DNA of 16,860 bases. It comes from an uncultured Roseburia sp. Lineage in GTDB: Bacteria > Bacillota > Clostridia > Lachnospirales > Lachnospiraceae. Under the pieces are notes generated by a model. The model searched no databases. It was given only the letters and a program-made list of their open reading frames with translations, and had not been told where the DNA came from. Location of the stretch: contig CANODN010000013.1 in the NCBI GenBank assembly GCA_947564765.1, forward strand, positions 1 to 16,860, in the 5' to 3' direction. Both the position numbers and the translations under genes were made by a program. Positions 7,384 through 13,049 of the stretch are shown here, piece by piece (position 1 is the stretch's first letter; each line of letters opens with the position of its first letter).

Positions 7384-9120
7384 ATGAGTTACAAAGAAAT
7401 TTACAACGAATGGCTTTCCAATCCGTATTTTGATGAGGCTACGAAAGCAGAGCTTTTGGGAATTGCAGATGATGAGAAAGAAATCGAAGACAGATTCTAT
7501 ACGGAGCTGGAGTTTGGTACAGCAGGCTTGCGAGGCGTGATCGGCGCAGGTACGAACCGTATGAATATTTACACGGTCCGCAAAGCAACCCAGGGGCTTG
7601 CCAATTATATCCAGAAGGTCGGTGCAAAAGAGAAGGGCGTTGCGATTGCATATGATTCCAGAAGAATGTCGCCGGAATTTGCAGATGAAGCGGCGCTTTG
7701 TCTGGCAGCAAACGGAATCAAAGCATATGTATTTGAATCTTTAAGACCGACGCCGGAATTATCTTATGCAGTCCGCAAGCTGGACTGTACGGCAGGTATT
7801 AATATCACGGCAAGCCACAATCCGGCAGAGTATAATGGCTACAAGGTATACTGGGCAGACGGCGCACAGATTACGCCGCCTCATGATACCGGTATTATGG
7901 CAGAGGTTAAGGCTGTCACCGATTACAGCACAATGCTTACTATGGACAAGGCTTCGGCCAGGGAGCAGGGGCTTTATATTACCATTGGCGAAGATATCGA
8001 CCGTTCTTATATGGAGGAGATCAAGAAGCTTGTGCTTCATCAGGATGCGATCGATGCGGTTAAGGATGAATTAAAAATCGTTTATACTCCATTGCATGGA
8101 ACCGGCAATATTCCCGTTCGTACAATCTTAAAGGAACTGGGATTTAAAAATGTTTATGTGGTAAAAGAGCAGGAGCTGCCGGACGGAGATTTCCCGACGG
8201 TAGGATATCCGAATCCGGAAGCGCCGGCTGCTTATGAGCTGGCTCTGGCTCTGGCCAAAAAGGAAAATGCGGATCTGGTACTGGCTACCGATCCGGATGC
8301 AGACCGTCTCGGCGTGTATGTCAAAGACGGACAGACCGACGAATATCATATGCTAAACGGCAATATGTCCGGCTGTTTGATCGGAGACTATATTATCGGG
8401 CAGACAAAAGCCGTAAAAGGCAGTCTTCCGGAGGACGGAGCTTTTATCCGTTCTATTGTGACAACAAATCTGGCAGATGCCATCGCCCGGTATTACGGTG
8501 TGGAATTGATTGAGGTGCTGACCGGATTTAAATTTATCGGGCAGAAGATACTGGAATTTGAAAATACGAATAAGGGAACCTATCTGTTCGGTATGGAAGA
8601 AAGCTATGGCTGTCTGCCGGGAACTTATGCAAGGGATAAGGATGCCGTTGCAGCGACGATGTTCCTTTGCGAAGCAGCGGCATTCTATAAAACACAGGGC
8701 AAGACGCTTTGGGATGCTATGCTGGATATTTATGAGAGATGCGGATATTATCAGGATTATGTAGAATCTATTACCTTAAAGGGAATTGAAGGGCTTGAGA
8801 AGATCCAGAACATCTTAAAGACGTTAAGGGAAGAACCGCCTGTATCCATTGGGGATTATGAAGTGCTGGCAATCCGGGATTATAAGGAGGATACCATTAC
8901 CGATACCAAAACAAAAGAGGTGAAGCCTACCGGCCTTCCGCAGTCAAATGTATTGTATTATGAGTTGACAGACGATGCATGGGTATGCGTACGGCCTTCC
9001 GGAACAGAACCGAAGGTGAAGTTCTATATCGGCGTAAAAGGCGCTTCTTTGGAGGATGCGGAAAGGAAGTCCAAAGAATTGGGCAGTACGATGCTTGGTA
9101 TCGTAGAAAAGTTGATATAA
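7384..9120 (+). CDS. pgm: Alpha-phosphoglucomutase / phosphomannomutase (alpha-D-phosphohexomutase)
   Basis: A 578-residue cytoplasmic enzyme that interconverts glucose-1-phosphate and glucose-6-phosphate (or the mannose equivalents) through a phosphoserine, supplying sugar nucleotides for cell envelope and storage polysaccharide. All four domain signatures are present: TASHNP with the phosphoserine Ser144, the metal loop DPDADR with Asp303/305/307, the sugar-specificity loop GMEESYG, and the phosphate-binding loop RPSGTEP (537-543). The N-terminus, with EFGTAGLRGVIG, is typical of the long PgcA/PGM2-like group. Start ATG 7384 has AGGAGG 6 bases upstream. No terminator is seen after the stop before the HU promoter, so some read-through into HU is possible. 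Substrate preference (glucose or mannose) cannot be settled from the sequence. Confidence 0.94.
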   Translation: MSYKEIYNEWLSNPYFDEATKAELLGIADDEKEIEDRFYTELEFGTAGLRGVIGAGTNRMNIYTVRKATQGLANYIQKVGAKEKGVAIAYDSRRMSPEFADEAALCLAANGIKAYVFESLRPTPELSYAVRKLDCTAGINITASHNPAEYNGYKVYWADGAQITPPHDTGIMAEVKAVTDYSTMLTMDKASAREQGLYITIGEDIDRSYMEEIKKLVLHQDAIDAVKDELKIVYTPLHGTGNIPVRTILKELGFKNVYVVKEQELPDGDFPTVGYPNPEAPAAYELALALAKKENADLVLATDPDADRLGVYVKDGQTDEYHMLNGNMSGCLIGDYIIGQTKAVKGSLPEDGAFIRSIVTTNLADAIARYYGVELIEVLTGFKFIGQKILEFENTNKGTYLFGMEESYGCLPGTYARDKDAVAATMFLCEAAAFYKTQGKTLWDAMLDIYERCGYYQDYVESITLKGIEGLEKIQNILKTLREEPPVSIGDYEVLAIRDYKEDTITDTKTKEVKPTGLPQSNVLYYELTDDAWVCVRPSGTEPKVKFYIGVKGASLEDAERKSKELGSTMLGIVEKLI

Positions 9121-9135
9121 AATAACTGCTTTTTC

Positions 9136-9164
9136 TTGACAAATACAGGTAAAACAAGTATAAA
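9136..9164 (+). promoter_or_regulatory. Strong sigma-A promoter of the HU gene
   Basis: A perfect TTGACA (9136-9141), 17 bases, then TATAAA (9159-9164). The start would be near 9171, leaving a leader of about 60 bases before the AGGAGG (9219-9224) of the HU gene. The near-consensus spacing and hexamers fit a highly expressed nucleoid protein. Confidence 0.85.
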
Positions 9165-9233
9165 TATTCTTGTAGGTAATCAAGAAAGAGAGAACCTGAG
9201 TAAATATAGGAAATCCACAGGAGGAATTTTTAA

Positions 9234-9509
9234 ATGAACAAAGCAGAATTAGTTGCAGCTATGGCTGACAAAACGGGATTAGCGAAAAAGGACGCTGAAG
9301 CGGCATTAAAAGCTTTTACAGATGTAGTTGCTGAAGAATTGAAAAAGGGTGAGAAGATTCAGTTGGTAGGATTTGGAACTTTTGAAGTTTCCGAGAGAGC
9401 AGCAAGAATCGGAAGAAATCCGCTGACCAAGGCTGAAATCGAGATTCCGGCTTCCAAAGCGCCGAAATTCAAAGCAGGAAAAGCATTAAAAGATATGGTA
9501 AATGTATAA
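9234..9509 (+). CDS. hup: HU-family nucleoid DNA-binding protein
   Basis: A 91-residue histone-like protein that forms dimers and bends DNA, organising the nucleoid. The N-terminal MNKAELVAAMADKTGL helix, the dimer-core stretch with GFGTFEV (46-52), and the beta-arm motif GRNP (60-63), whose proline intercalates between base pairs, are all present. The end (KAPKFKAGKALKDMVN) is the usual C-terminal helix. The length is standard. It appears monocistronic, with its own promoter and terminator. HU next to rqcP/yabP differs from the B. subtilis arrangement, where hbs lies elsewhere. Confidence 0.97.
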   Translation: MNKAELVAAMADKTGLAKKDAEAALKAFTDVVAEELKKGEKIQLVGFGTFEVSERAARIGRNPLTKAEIEIPASKAPKFKAGKALKDMVNV

Positions 9510-9530
9510 ATCATAAGAATGTAAAATGTA

Positions 9531-9563
9531 TGCAGAGGGCTCATTCAGGCCCTCTGTGTTTTT
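9531..9563 (+). terminator. Intrinsic terminator after the HU gene
   Basis: CAGAGGGC (9533-9540) pairs perfectly with GCCCTCTG (9549-9556) across an 8-base loop. A run of five T follows at 9559-9563. The stem can extend by two wobble pairs. Confidence 0.92.
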
Positions 9564-9599
9564 ATATCATATCAAAATTGTTGCAAAAAGAGGGATTGT

Positions 9600-9839
9600 A
9601 TGAGACTGGATAAATTTTTAAAAGTGTCCCGGCTGATTAAGCGCCGTACGGTAGCGAATGAGGCTTGTGACGCAGGAAGGGTATCTGTTAACGGAAAAAC
9701 GGCAAAAGCATCGGTAAAAGTAAAACCGGGAGACATAATTGAAATTGCCTTTGGGCAGAAAACAGTAAAAGCAGAGGTGCTTTCTCTGGCAGAATCCACG
9801 AAGAAGGAAGACGCAAAGGAGATGTTCCGATATTTGTAA
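9600..9839 (+). CDS. rqcP: S4-domain ribosome quality-control factor RqcP (YabO)
   Basis: A 79-residue protein that is essentially one S4 RNA-binding domain (MRLDKFLKVSRLIKRR, then GRVSVNGKTAKAS and VKPGDIIEIAFG). It belongs to the Hsp15/YabO group. In B. subtilis RqcP binds the 50S subunit carrying stalled peptidyl-tRNA and works with RqcH in C-terminal alanine tailing of stalled chains. The position directly before yabP supports the YabO/RqcP assignment over other S4 proteins. GAGGG at 9590-9594 precedes the ATG by 5 bases. I see no convincing promoter between the HU terminator and this gene; expression may rely on read-through or a poorly conserved promoter. Confidence 0.9.
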   Translation: MRLDKFLKVSRLIKRRTVANEACDAGRVSVNGKTAKASVKVKPGDIIEIAFGQKTVKAEVLSLAESTKKEDAKEMFRYL

Positions 9840-9857
9840 TCTTCCAAAGATTCTTTT

Positions 9858-9886
9858 GCATAAAACCAAATACCCCCTAATATAAT
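9858..9886 (+). promoter_or_regulatory. Candidate sigma-E-type promoter for yabP-yabQ
   Basis: GCATAAA (9858-9864) fits the sigma-E -35 pattern (K-M-ATA-W-W). AATATAAT (9879-9886), 14 bases later, matches 6 of 8 positions of the CATACAMT -10. yabP and yabQ are sigma-E genes in B. subtilis. The same TATAAT could instead serve sigma-A, but the only -35-like hexamer (TTGCAT) would be 19 bases away and poor. The predicted start is near 9893. Confidence 0.45.
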
Positions 9887-9890
9887 ATAA

Positions 9891-9900
9891 AAAGACAACC
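9891..9900 (+). promoter_or_regulatory. SpoIIID-box match
   Basis: AAAGACAACC fits all ten positions of the published SpoIIID consensus WWRRACARNY. It lies at the predicted start of the yabP transcript, where a repressor of sigma-E genes could act. The consensus is degenerate, so several chance matches are expected in a window of this size. Confidence 0.3.
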
Positions 9901-9909
9901 ATTCCGGAT

Positions 9910-9960
9910 GCCAAAGGTAACTGTGAAGCCGGGCCAAAGGTTGAATCGTTACTGCCAAAC
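9910..9960 (+). repeat. Three spaced GCCAAA repeats in the yabP leader
   Basis: GCCAAAGG occurs at 9910-9917 and 9933-9940, and GCCAAAC at 9954-9960, with start-to-start distances of 23 and 21 bases. The first two extend to GCCAAAGGT. The near two-turn spacing could fit a DNA-binding protein, or the repeats could be RNA loops; the last is the loop of the small hairpin before the ribosome-binding site. Confidence 0.5.
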
Positions 9961-9981
9961 AGTGATAAACAGGGGGTAAAT

Positions 9982-10269
9982 ATGGAAGAAAAGACAGCAA
10001 ATAAAAAAACGCATAAGCTTCTGATCAGCAGCCGCAAAACGGGAAGCTTCAGCGGAGTGGTGGATGTTCTTTCCTTTGATGTAGCGGAAATTCTCTTGGA
10101 GACAGAAGAGGGGATGCTTTTGATCAAAGGAGATGATCTTCATGTGAACCGGCTCAGTCTGGAAAAAGGCGAGGTTGATATTGAAGGGAAGATCGATTCT
10201 CTGGCTTATTCTGAGGTAAAGGATTACGGAAAGCAGGCCGAATCCTTTTTCGGGCGGTTATTTAAATGA
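9982..10269 (+). CDS. yabP: Sporulation protein YabP
   Basis: A 95-residue small protein of the YabP/YqfC family, expressed in the mother cell and needed for efficient sporulation in B. subtilis; its molecular activity is not known. The sequence shows the family pattern: a short charged start, SGVVDVLSFDVAEILLETEEG, LLIKGDDLHVNRLSLEKGEV, and a final IDSLAYS segment. In the related YqfC the conserved GDDL-type motif is also present. The family forms a small beta-rich domain with no signal peptide. The Shine-Dalgarno AGGGGG (9971-9976) is 5 bases before the ATG and lies in the possible regulatory stem. The stop codon overlaps the yabQ start by 4 bases (ATGA), indicating translational coupling. 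Confidence 0.92.
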   Translation: MEEKTANKKTHKLLISSRKTGSFSGVVDVLSFDVAEILLETEEGMLLIKGDDLHVNRLSLEKGEVDIEGKIDSLAYSEVKDYGKQAESFFGRLFK

Positions 10270-10712
10270 GCGGGACAATCAGCGAAACCATTGCCGGGGA
10301 GGGCAGTCTGCTGCTTGTCTCCCTTTTGTTTGGTTTTGCTTTGATGCTGGTATATGATATTGTCCGTATTTTCCGGCATATTGTAAGACATGGAACAATT
10401 CTTATGGCGGCCGAGGATGTTTTATACTGGCTGTTTTGTGCCATAGGGATTTTTGCCATGCTGTATCAGGAAAATGACGGCCTGCTGCGCTGGTTTGTAT
10501 TGGGAGGCGTTACGGTTGGCATGCTGCTGGAGAATCATTTCATCAGCCCCGTTGTTGTTTCTTTGTTTGTAAAGATCATACGGATCTGGCTGAAGATCAT
10601 AAAAAAATTTTTACATATATTCGGAAAGCCTCTGAAAAAAGTTTGTATATTTTTCAGAAAAGAATTGAAAAAAATCAGGAAAGCGATTAAGATAGGATTA
10701 AGTAAAGATTAA
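10266..10712 (+). CDS. yabQ: Spore cortex biosynthesis protein YabQ
   Basis: A 148-residue membrane protein of the YabQ family. In B. subtilis YabQ is made in the mother cell, localises to the outer forespore membrane and is needed for cortex formation. Four hydrophobic segments are visible, at about 14-34, 47-66, 72-90 and 95-113, followed by a strongly basic tail of alternating Lys/Arg and hydrophobic residues to the end. The segment LVYDIVRIFRHIVRH in the first loop is typical of the family. It overlaps yabP by 4 bases and is followed by divIC after 14 bases, so the sporulation pair and the division gene share a transcript at least in part. Confidence 0.9.
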   Translation: MSGTISETIAGEGSLLLVSLLFGFALMLVYDIVRIFRHIVRHGTILMAAEDVLYWLFCAIGIFAMLYQENDGLLRWFVLGGVTVGMLLENHFISPVVVSLFVKIIRIWLKIIKKFLHIFGKPLKKVCIFFRKELKKIRKAIKIGLSKD

Positions 10713-10726
10713 AAGAGGGAAGTTAT

Positions 10727-11017
10727 ATGGGCAGATATCAGAAAAAGAAGAACAAAACGGGACGAGCAAGTATTGCCTGCATTGTAGTAGTATTACTTTT
10801 ATTTATGTCAGTTCAGATTATAAAGCTTTATCATAAGAATCAGGAATATATCGCAAGGGAAGCGGCGCTGACAGAACAGTTTGAACAGGAAACGGAACGG
10901 GCAGATCGGCTGTCTGATTACGAGAAATACATCGGAAGTCAGGAATATGTGGAAGATACAGCAAAAAGTAAGCTGGGTATGGTTTATGATAATGAGATTA
11001 TCTTCAAAGAAAAATAA
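10727..11017 (+). CDS. divIC: Cell-division protein DivIC (FtsB-like septum initiator)
   Basis: A 96-residue bitopic membrane protein. A basic cytoplasmic start (KKKNK) precedes one membrane segment at about 14-33, a coiled-coil stretch with heptad-like spacing at about 35-65 (NQEYIAREAALTEQFEQETE), and the C-terminal motif EYVEDTAKSKLGMVYDNEIIF, close to the DivIC/FtsB pattern of YIEKIAREKLGLV. It joins FtsL and DivIB at the septum and supports activation of septal peptidoglycan synthesis. Its place after yabQ is the same as in B. subtilis. AGGGA lies 6 bases before the ATG. A strong terminator follows, and the yabR gene found next in B. subtilis is absent. Confidence 0.9.
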   Translation: MGRYQKKKNKTGRASIACIVVVLLLFMSVQIIKLYHKNQEYIAREAALTEQFEQETERADRLSDYEKYIGSQEYVEDTAKSKLGMVYDNEIIFKEK

Positions 11018-11042
11018 TACGAATATCCTAAAATGGTTAAGA

Positions 11043-11073
11043 GCCCTCGAATCTACAATTCGAGGGCATTTTT
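11043..11073 (+). terminator. Strong intrinsic terminator after divIC
   Basis: GCCCTCGAAT (11043-11052) pairs perfectly with ATTCGAGGGC (11058-11067) around a 5-base loop, followed by TTTTT at 11069-11073. It insulates the yabP-divIC unit from the spoIIE promoter that begins about 30 bases later. Confidence 0.95.
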
Positions 11074-11079
11074 GACGAA
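11073..11079 (+). promoter_or_regulatory. Spo0A-box match upstream of spoIIE
   Basis: TGACGAA fits the 0A-box TGNCGAA exactly. It lies 25 bases upstream of the -35 hexamer and partly overlaps the divIC terminator T run. TGACAAA at 11106-11112, overlapping the -35, differs at one position. TTCGGCA at 11148-11154 is an exact inverse match just after the predicted start. A 7-base degenerate motif is weak evidence taken alone. Confidence 0.4.
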
Positions 11080-11104
11080 AAGTTTTTAAAGCGCCTCCTC
11101 TGGT

Positions 11105-11137
11105 TTGACAAAGATTTCAGGATTTCGCAGTTATAAT
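11105..11137 (+). promoter_or_regulatory. spoIIE promoter with 21-base spacer (Spo0A-type)
   Basis: Perfect TTGACA (11105-11110) and perfect TATAAT (11132-11137) are separated by 21 bases. The B. subtilis spoIIE promoter is known to have consensus-like sigma-A hexamers 21 bases apart and to need phosphorylated Spo0A. The matching geometry in front of the orthologous gene is strong positional evidence for the same control. The start is predicted near 11144 and the ribosome-binding site is AGGAGG at 11189-11194. Confidence 0.78.
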
Positions 11138-11201
11138 GCCTCTTAGTTTCGGCAGCATGGTCTGCCTTTCCATTTAAAAATGAAGTGTAGGAGGTATTAT
11201 A

Positions 11202-13043
11202 ATGAAAAAGACAGGATGGAAACAGCTGGTACTAAGCGTGGCGGGAGCATTGTTTTGTAAAATATCGGTTATGGGATGTTATCCGGTTGTTCCTGCATTT
11301 TTTGCGGCAGTTTATTTGGAGGAGCAGGGACGATGGCTGTTGTCGGTGGGAATGCTGACCGGTATGGTTGCGTTTCTGCCGATTACAGTAATTGCAAAAT
11401 ATGCCATGTCTCTTTTGCTGATCGGGATTACGGTGCAGCTTTCGGAGTGGGTGGACAAGCGGTGCTATACGGTGGTCGCAGCGCTTGCAGCTTCCGGTGG
11501 AACACTGGCGCTTTCCGTATTCGGCGGAATTTTTGATTTTAAAAATCAGGTTACTATGGCAGCGGCAGTCTGCGAGGCAGTATTTATTTTTGGCTTTGTT
11601 ATTTTGGCGGCAAGGGGTGTCCATTTGTTTTTGGAAGAGCAGCCGGCGCCGGATCGATTGGAATATATAAGGGATGGATATCAGGAGCAGCGCCTTTTAA
11701 ATTATGCAAAAAGCTTTGAAGGACTTTCCAAAACATTTTTGTCGATGAGCAAACGGAGCGAGATGCAGCAGGAGGATATGGGACAGATGCAGCAGGAGCT
11801 GACGGGGCGCATCTGCAGCGGCTGTGACACCTGTGCGATCTGCTGGTCGTCTGCAAATCCCATGATGTATGGTCTTTTTGGCCGCCTGATTAAAAATCTG
11901 ATGCAAAACGGTGAGGCAGATGAAGAAACGAGAAGAAGACTGAATGAGCACTGCCAGTATGCCGGACACGTGGAGCGGGAGGCAGTAAATGTATTTGAAC
12001 AGATCAGGGTAAATAAGGCCTGGTACAACAGACTGCTGGAAAACCGGGAAGTCATTGCACAGCAGTTAGATGCCATGGCTTTTATTATGGAGGACTGTGC
12101 CAGTGAATCACAGCTTTTGGACAGGGAGGAAAAACGGAAAATTGCTGAGATCCGGTATCGGGCAAAGGAATGCGGCATCACGGCAGAGGAAATACATCTG
12201 TTTCGAAAAAATAACAGTCACATTCAGGCCGTTTTGCAGGTGCGTTCGAAATGGGGAAATTGTGTTGCAATGAAGGAGCTGACCAGAGTAGTGACGGAGG
12301 TGCTGAATCTGCATATGAAGCCCCATAAAGATACCAGAACATTTATCGGGAAAGAAGCCGCGGAAATTATTTATGAAGAAGAGCCGGCGTTTCATGCCGT
12401 ACACGGAGTGGCAAGACTGACCAAGGACGGAGGGGCGGTATCGGGAGACAGCTTTTCTTTTTTGGAAAAAGAAGATGGGGAGCTGGTACTTAGTCTGTCG
12501 GATGGTATGGGGTTTGGAGAACGGGCCTGCCGGGAAAGCGAAATGGTAGTGGATCTTCTGGAACGCTTTGTGGAAGCAGGCTTTACAAAGGACACGGCGA
12601 TCAAAATGCTGAATTCGGCAATGGTGATTCATGGAGAGGACGATCAGTATTCCACTGTGGATATTTCATCTATAGATCTTTATACCGGAGAAACATCTTT
12701 TTATAAAATAGGGGCGTCCGCAACGTTTATCCGGCACAAAAACGGCAGTGTGGAATGTCTTTTATCCACATCCCTTCCGGTGGGCGTCCGTTTTGAAATC
12801 GAGATCGAGCAGGCCAAAAAGCAGCTTTCGGACGGGGATTTTCTTGTCATGATTACAGATGGTGTGTTAGAATATCTGCATACCGAAAGGCCTGAGGAGA
12901 CGATGGAAGAGATTATTTCTGAGATCACGACCAATCACCCGGGACTTATGGCCAAAAAAATTTTAGATCAGGTAATGGTCTATACCGGCGGAGAAGTACG
13001 AGATGATATGACCGTGCTTGCAGCCGCCATCTGGGAGAATTGA
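11202..13043 (+). CDS. spoIIE: Stage II sporulation protein E, PP2C-type phosphatase (compact form)
   Basis: A 613-residue membrane phosphatase that dephosphorylates the anti-anti-sigma factor SpoIIAA, releasing sigma-F in the forespore, and that interacts with the polar septum. The N-terminal 145 residues hold about five or six membrane segments. A middle region follows, with a cysteine cluster at Cys205, Cys208, Cys211 and Cys214 ending in CW, and a helical stretch to about 370. The C-terminal PP2C domain has metal ligands in SGDSF (Asp416), SDGMGFG (Asp434), ITDG (Asp553) and RDDMT (Asp601/602). B. subtilis SpoIIE has about 827 residues and ten membrane segments, so this form is shorter mainly in the membrane part. 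AGGAGG sits 7 bases before the ATG. tilS follows after 6 bases. Confidence 0.95.
   Translation: MKKTGWKQLVLSVAGALFCKISVMGCYPVVPAFFAAVYLEEQGRWLLSVGMLTGMVAFLPITVIAKYAMSLLLIGITVQLSEWVDKRCYTVVAALAASGGTLALSVFGGIFDFKNQVTMAAAVCEAVFIFGFVILAARGVHLFLEEQPAPDRLEYIRDGYQEQRLLNYAKSFEGLSKTFLSMSKRSEMQQEDMGQMQQELTGRICSGCDTCAICWSSANPMMYGLFGRLIKNLMQNGEADEETRRRLNEHCQYAGHVEREAVNVFEQIRVNKAWYNRLLENREVIAQQLDAMAFIMEDCASESQLLDREEKRKIAEIRYRAKECGITAEEIHLFRKNNSHIQAVLQVRSKWGNCVAMKELTRVVTEVLNLHMKPHKDTRTFIGKEAAEIIYEEEPAFHAVHGVARLTKDGGAVSGDSFSFLEKEDGELVLSLSDGMGFGERACRESEMVVDLLERFVEAGFTKDTAIKMLNSAMVIHGEDDQYSTVDISSIDLYTGETSFYKIGASATFIRHKNGSVECLLSTSLPVGVRFEIEIEQAKKQLSDGDFLVMITDGVLEYLHTERPEETMEEIISEITTNHPGLMAKKILDQVMVYTGGEVRDDMTVLAAAIWEN
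12844..12873 (+). promoter_or_regulatory. Possible internal promoter for tilS-hpt-ftsH
   Basis: TTGTCA (12844-12849), 18 bases, then TAGAAT (12868-12873), each one base from consensus, lies near the end of spoIIE. The three downstream genes are needed in growing cells whereas the spoIIE promoter should fire only at sporulation onset, so an internal promoter is expected. Such near matches also arise by chance. Confidence 0.25.
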
Positions 13044-13049
13044 CAGAGT

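Larger units (their letters stand above)
9871..9978 (+). promoter_or_regulatory. Possible structured leader / RBS-sequestering element upstream of yabP
   Basis: TACCCCCT (9871-9878) is perfectly complementary to AGGGGGTA (9971-9978), which contains the yabP Shine-Dalgarno. Between them are CAACC (9896-9900) and GGTTG (9939-9943), GGTAAC (9916-9921) and GTTACT (9948-9953, one wobble), and TTACTG (9949-9954) and CAGTGA (9960-9965, one wobble). The second pairing crosses the first as a pseudoknot and competes with the third. I match it to no riboswitch class I know. The structure is inferred by eye. Confidence 0.35.

Noticed and set aside
9871..9981. Cobalamin, c-di-GMP, glycine or other known riboswitch in the yabP leader
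   Set aside because: I found none of the conserved core sequences of these classes by eye. A covariance-model search is still the deciding test.
11018..11201. tRNA genes between divIC and spoIIE, as in B. subtilis
   Set aside because: The gap holds only a terminator, the spoIIE promoter and its leader. There is no cloverleaf or TTCRANTC-type T-loop.
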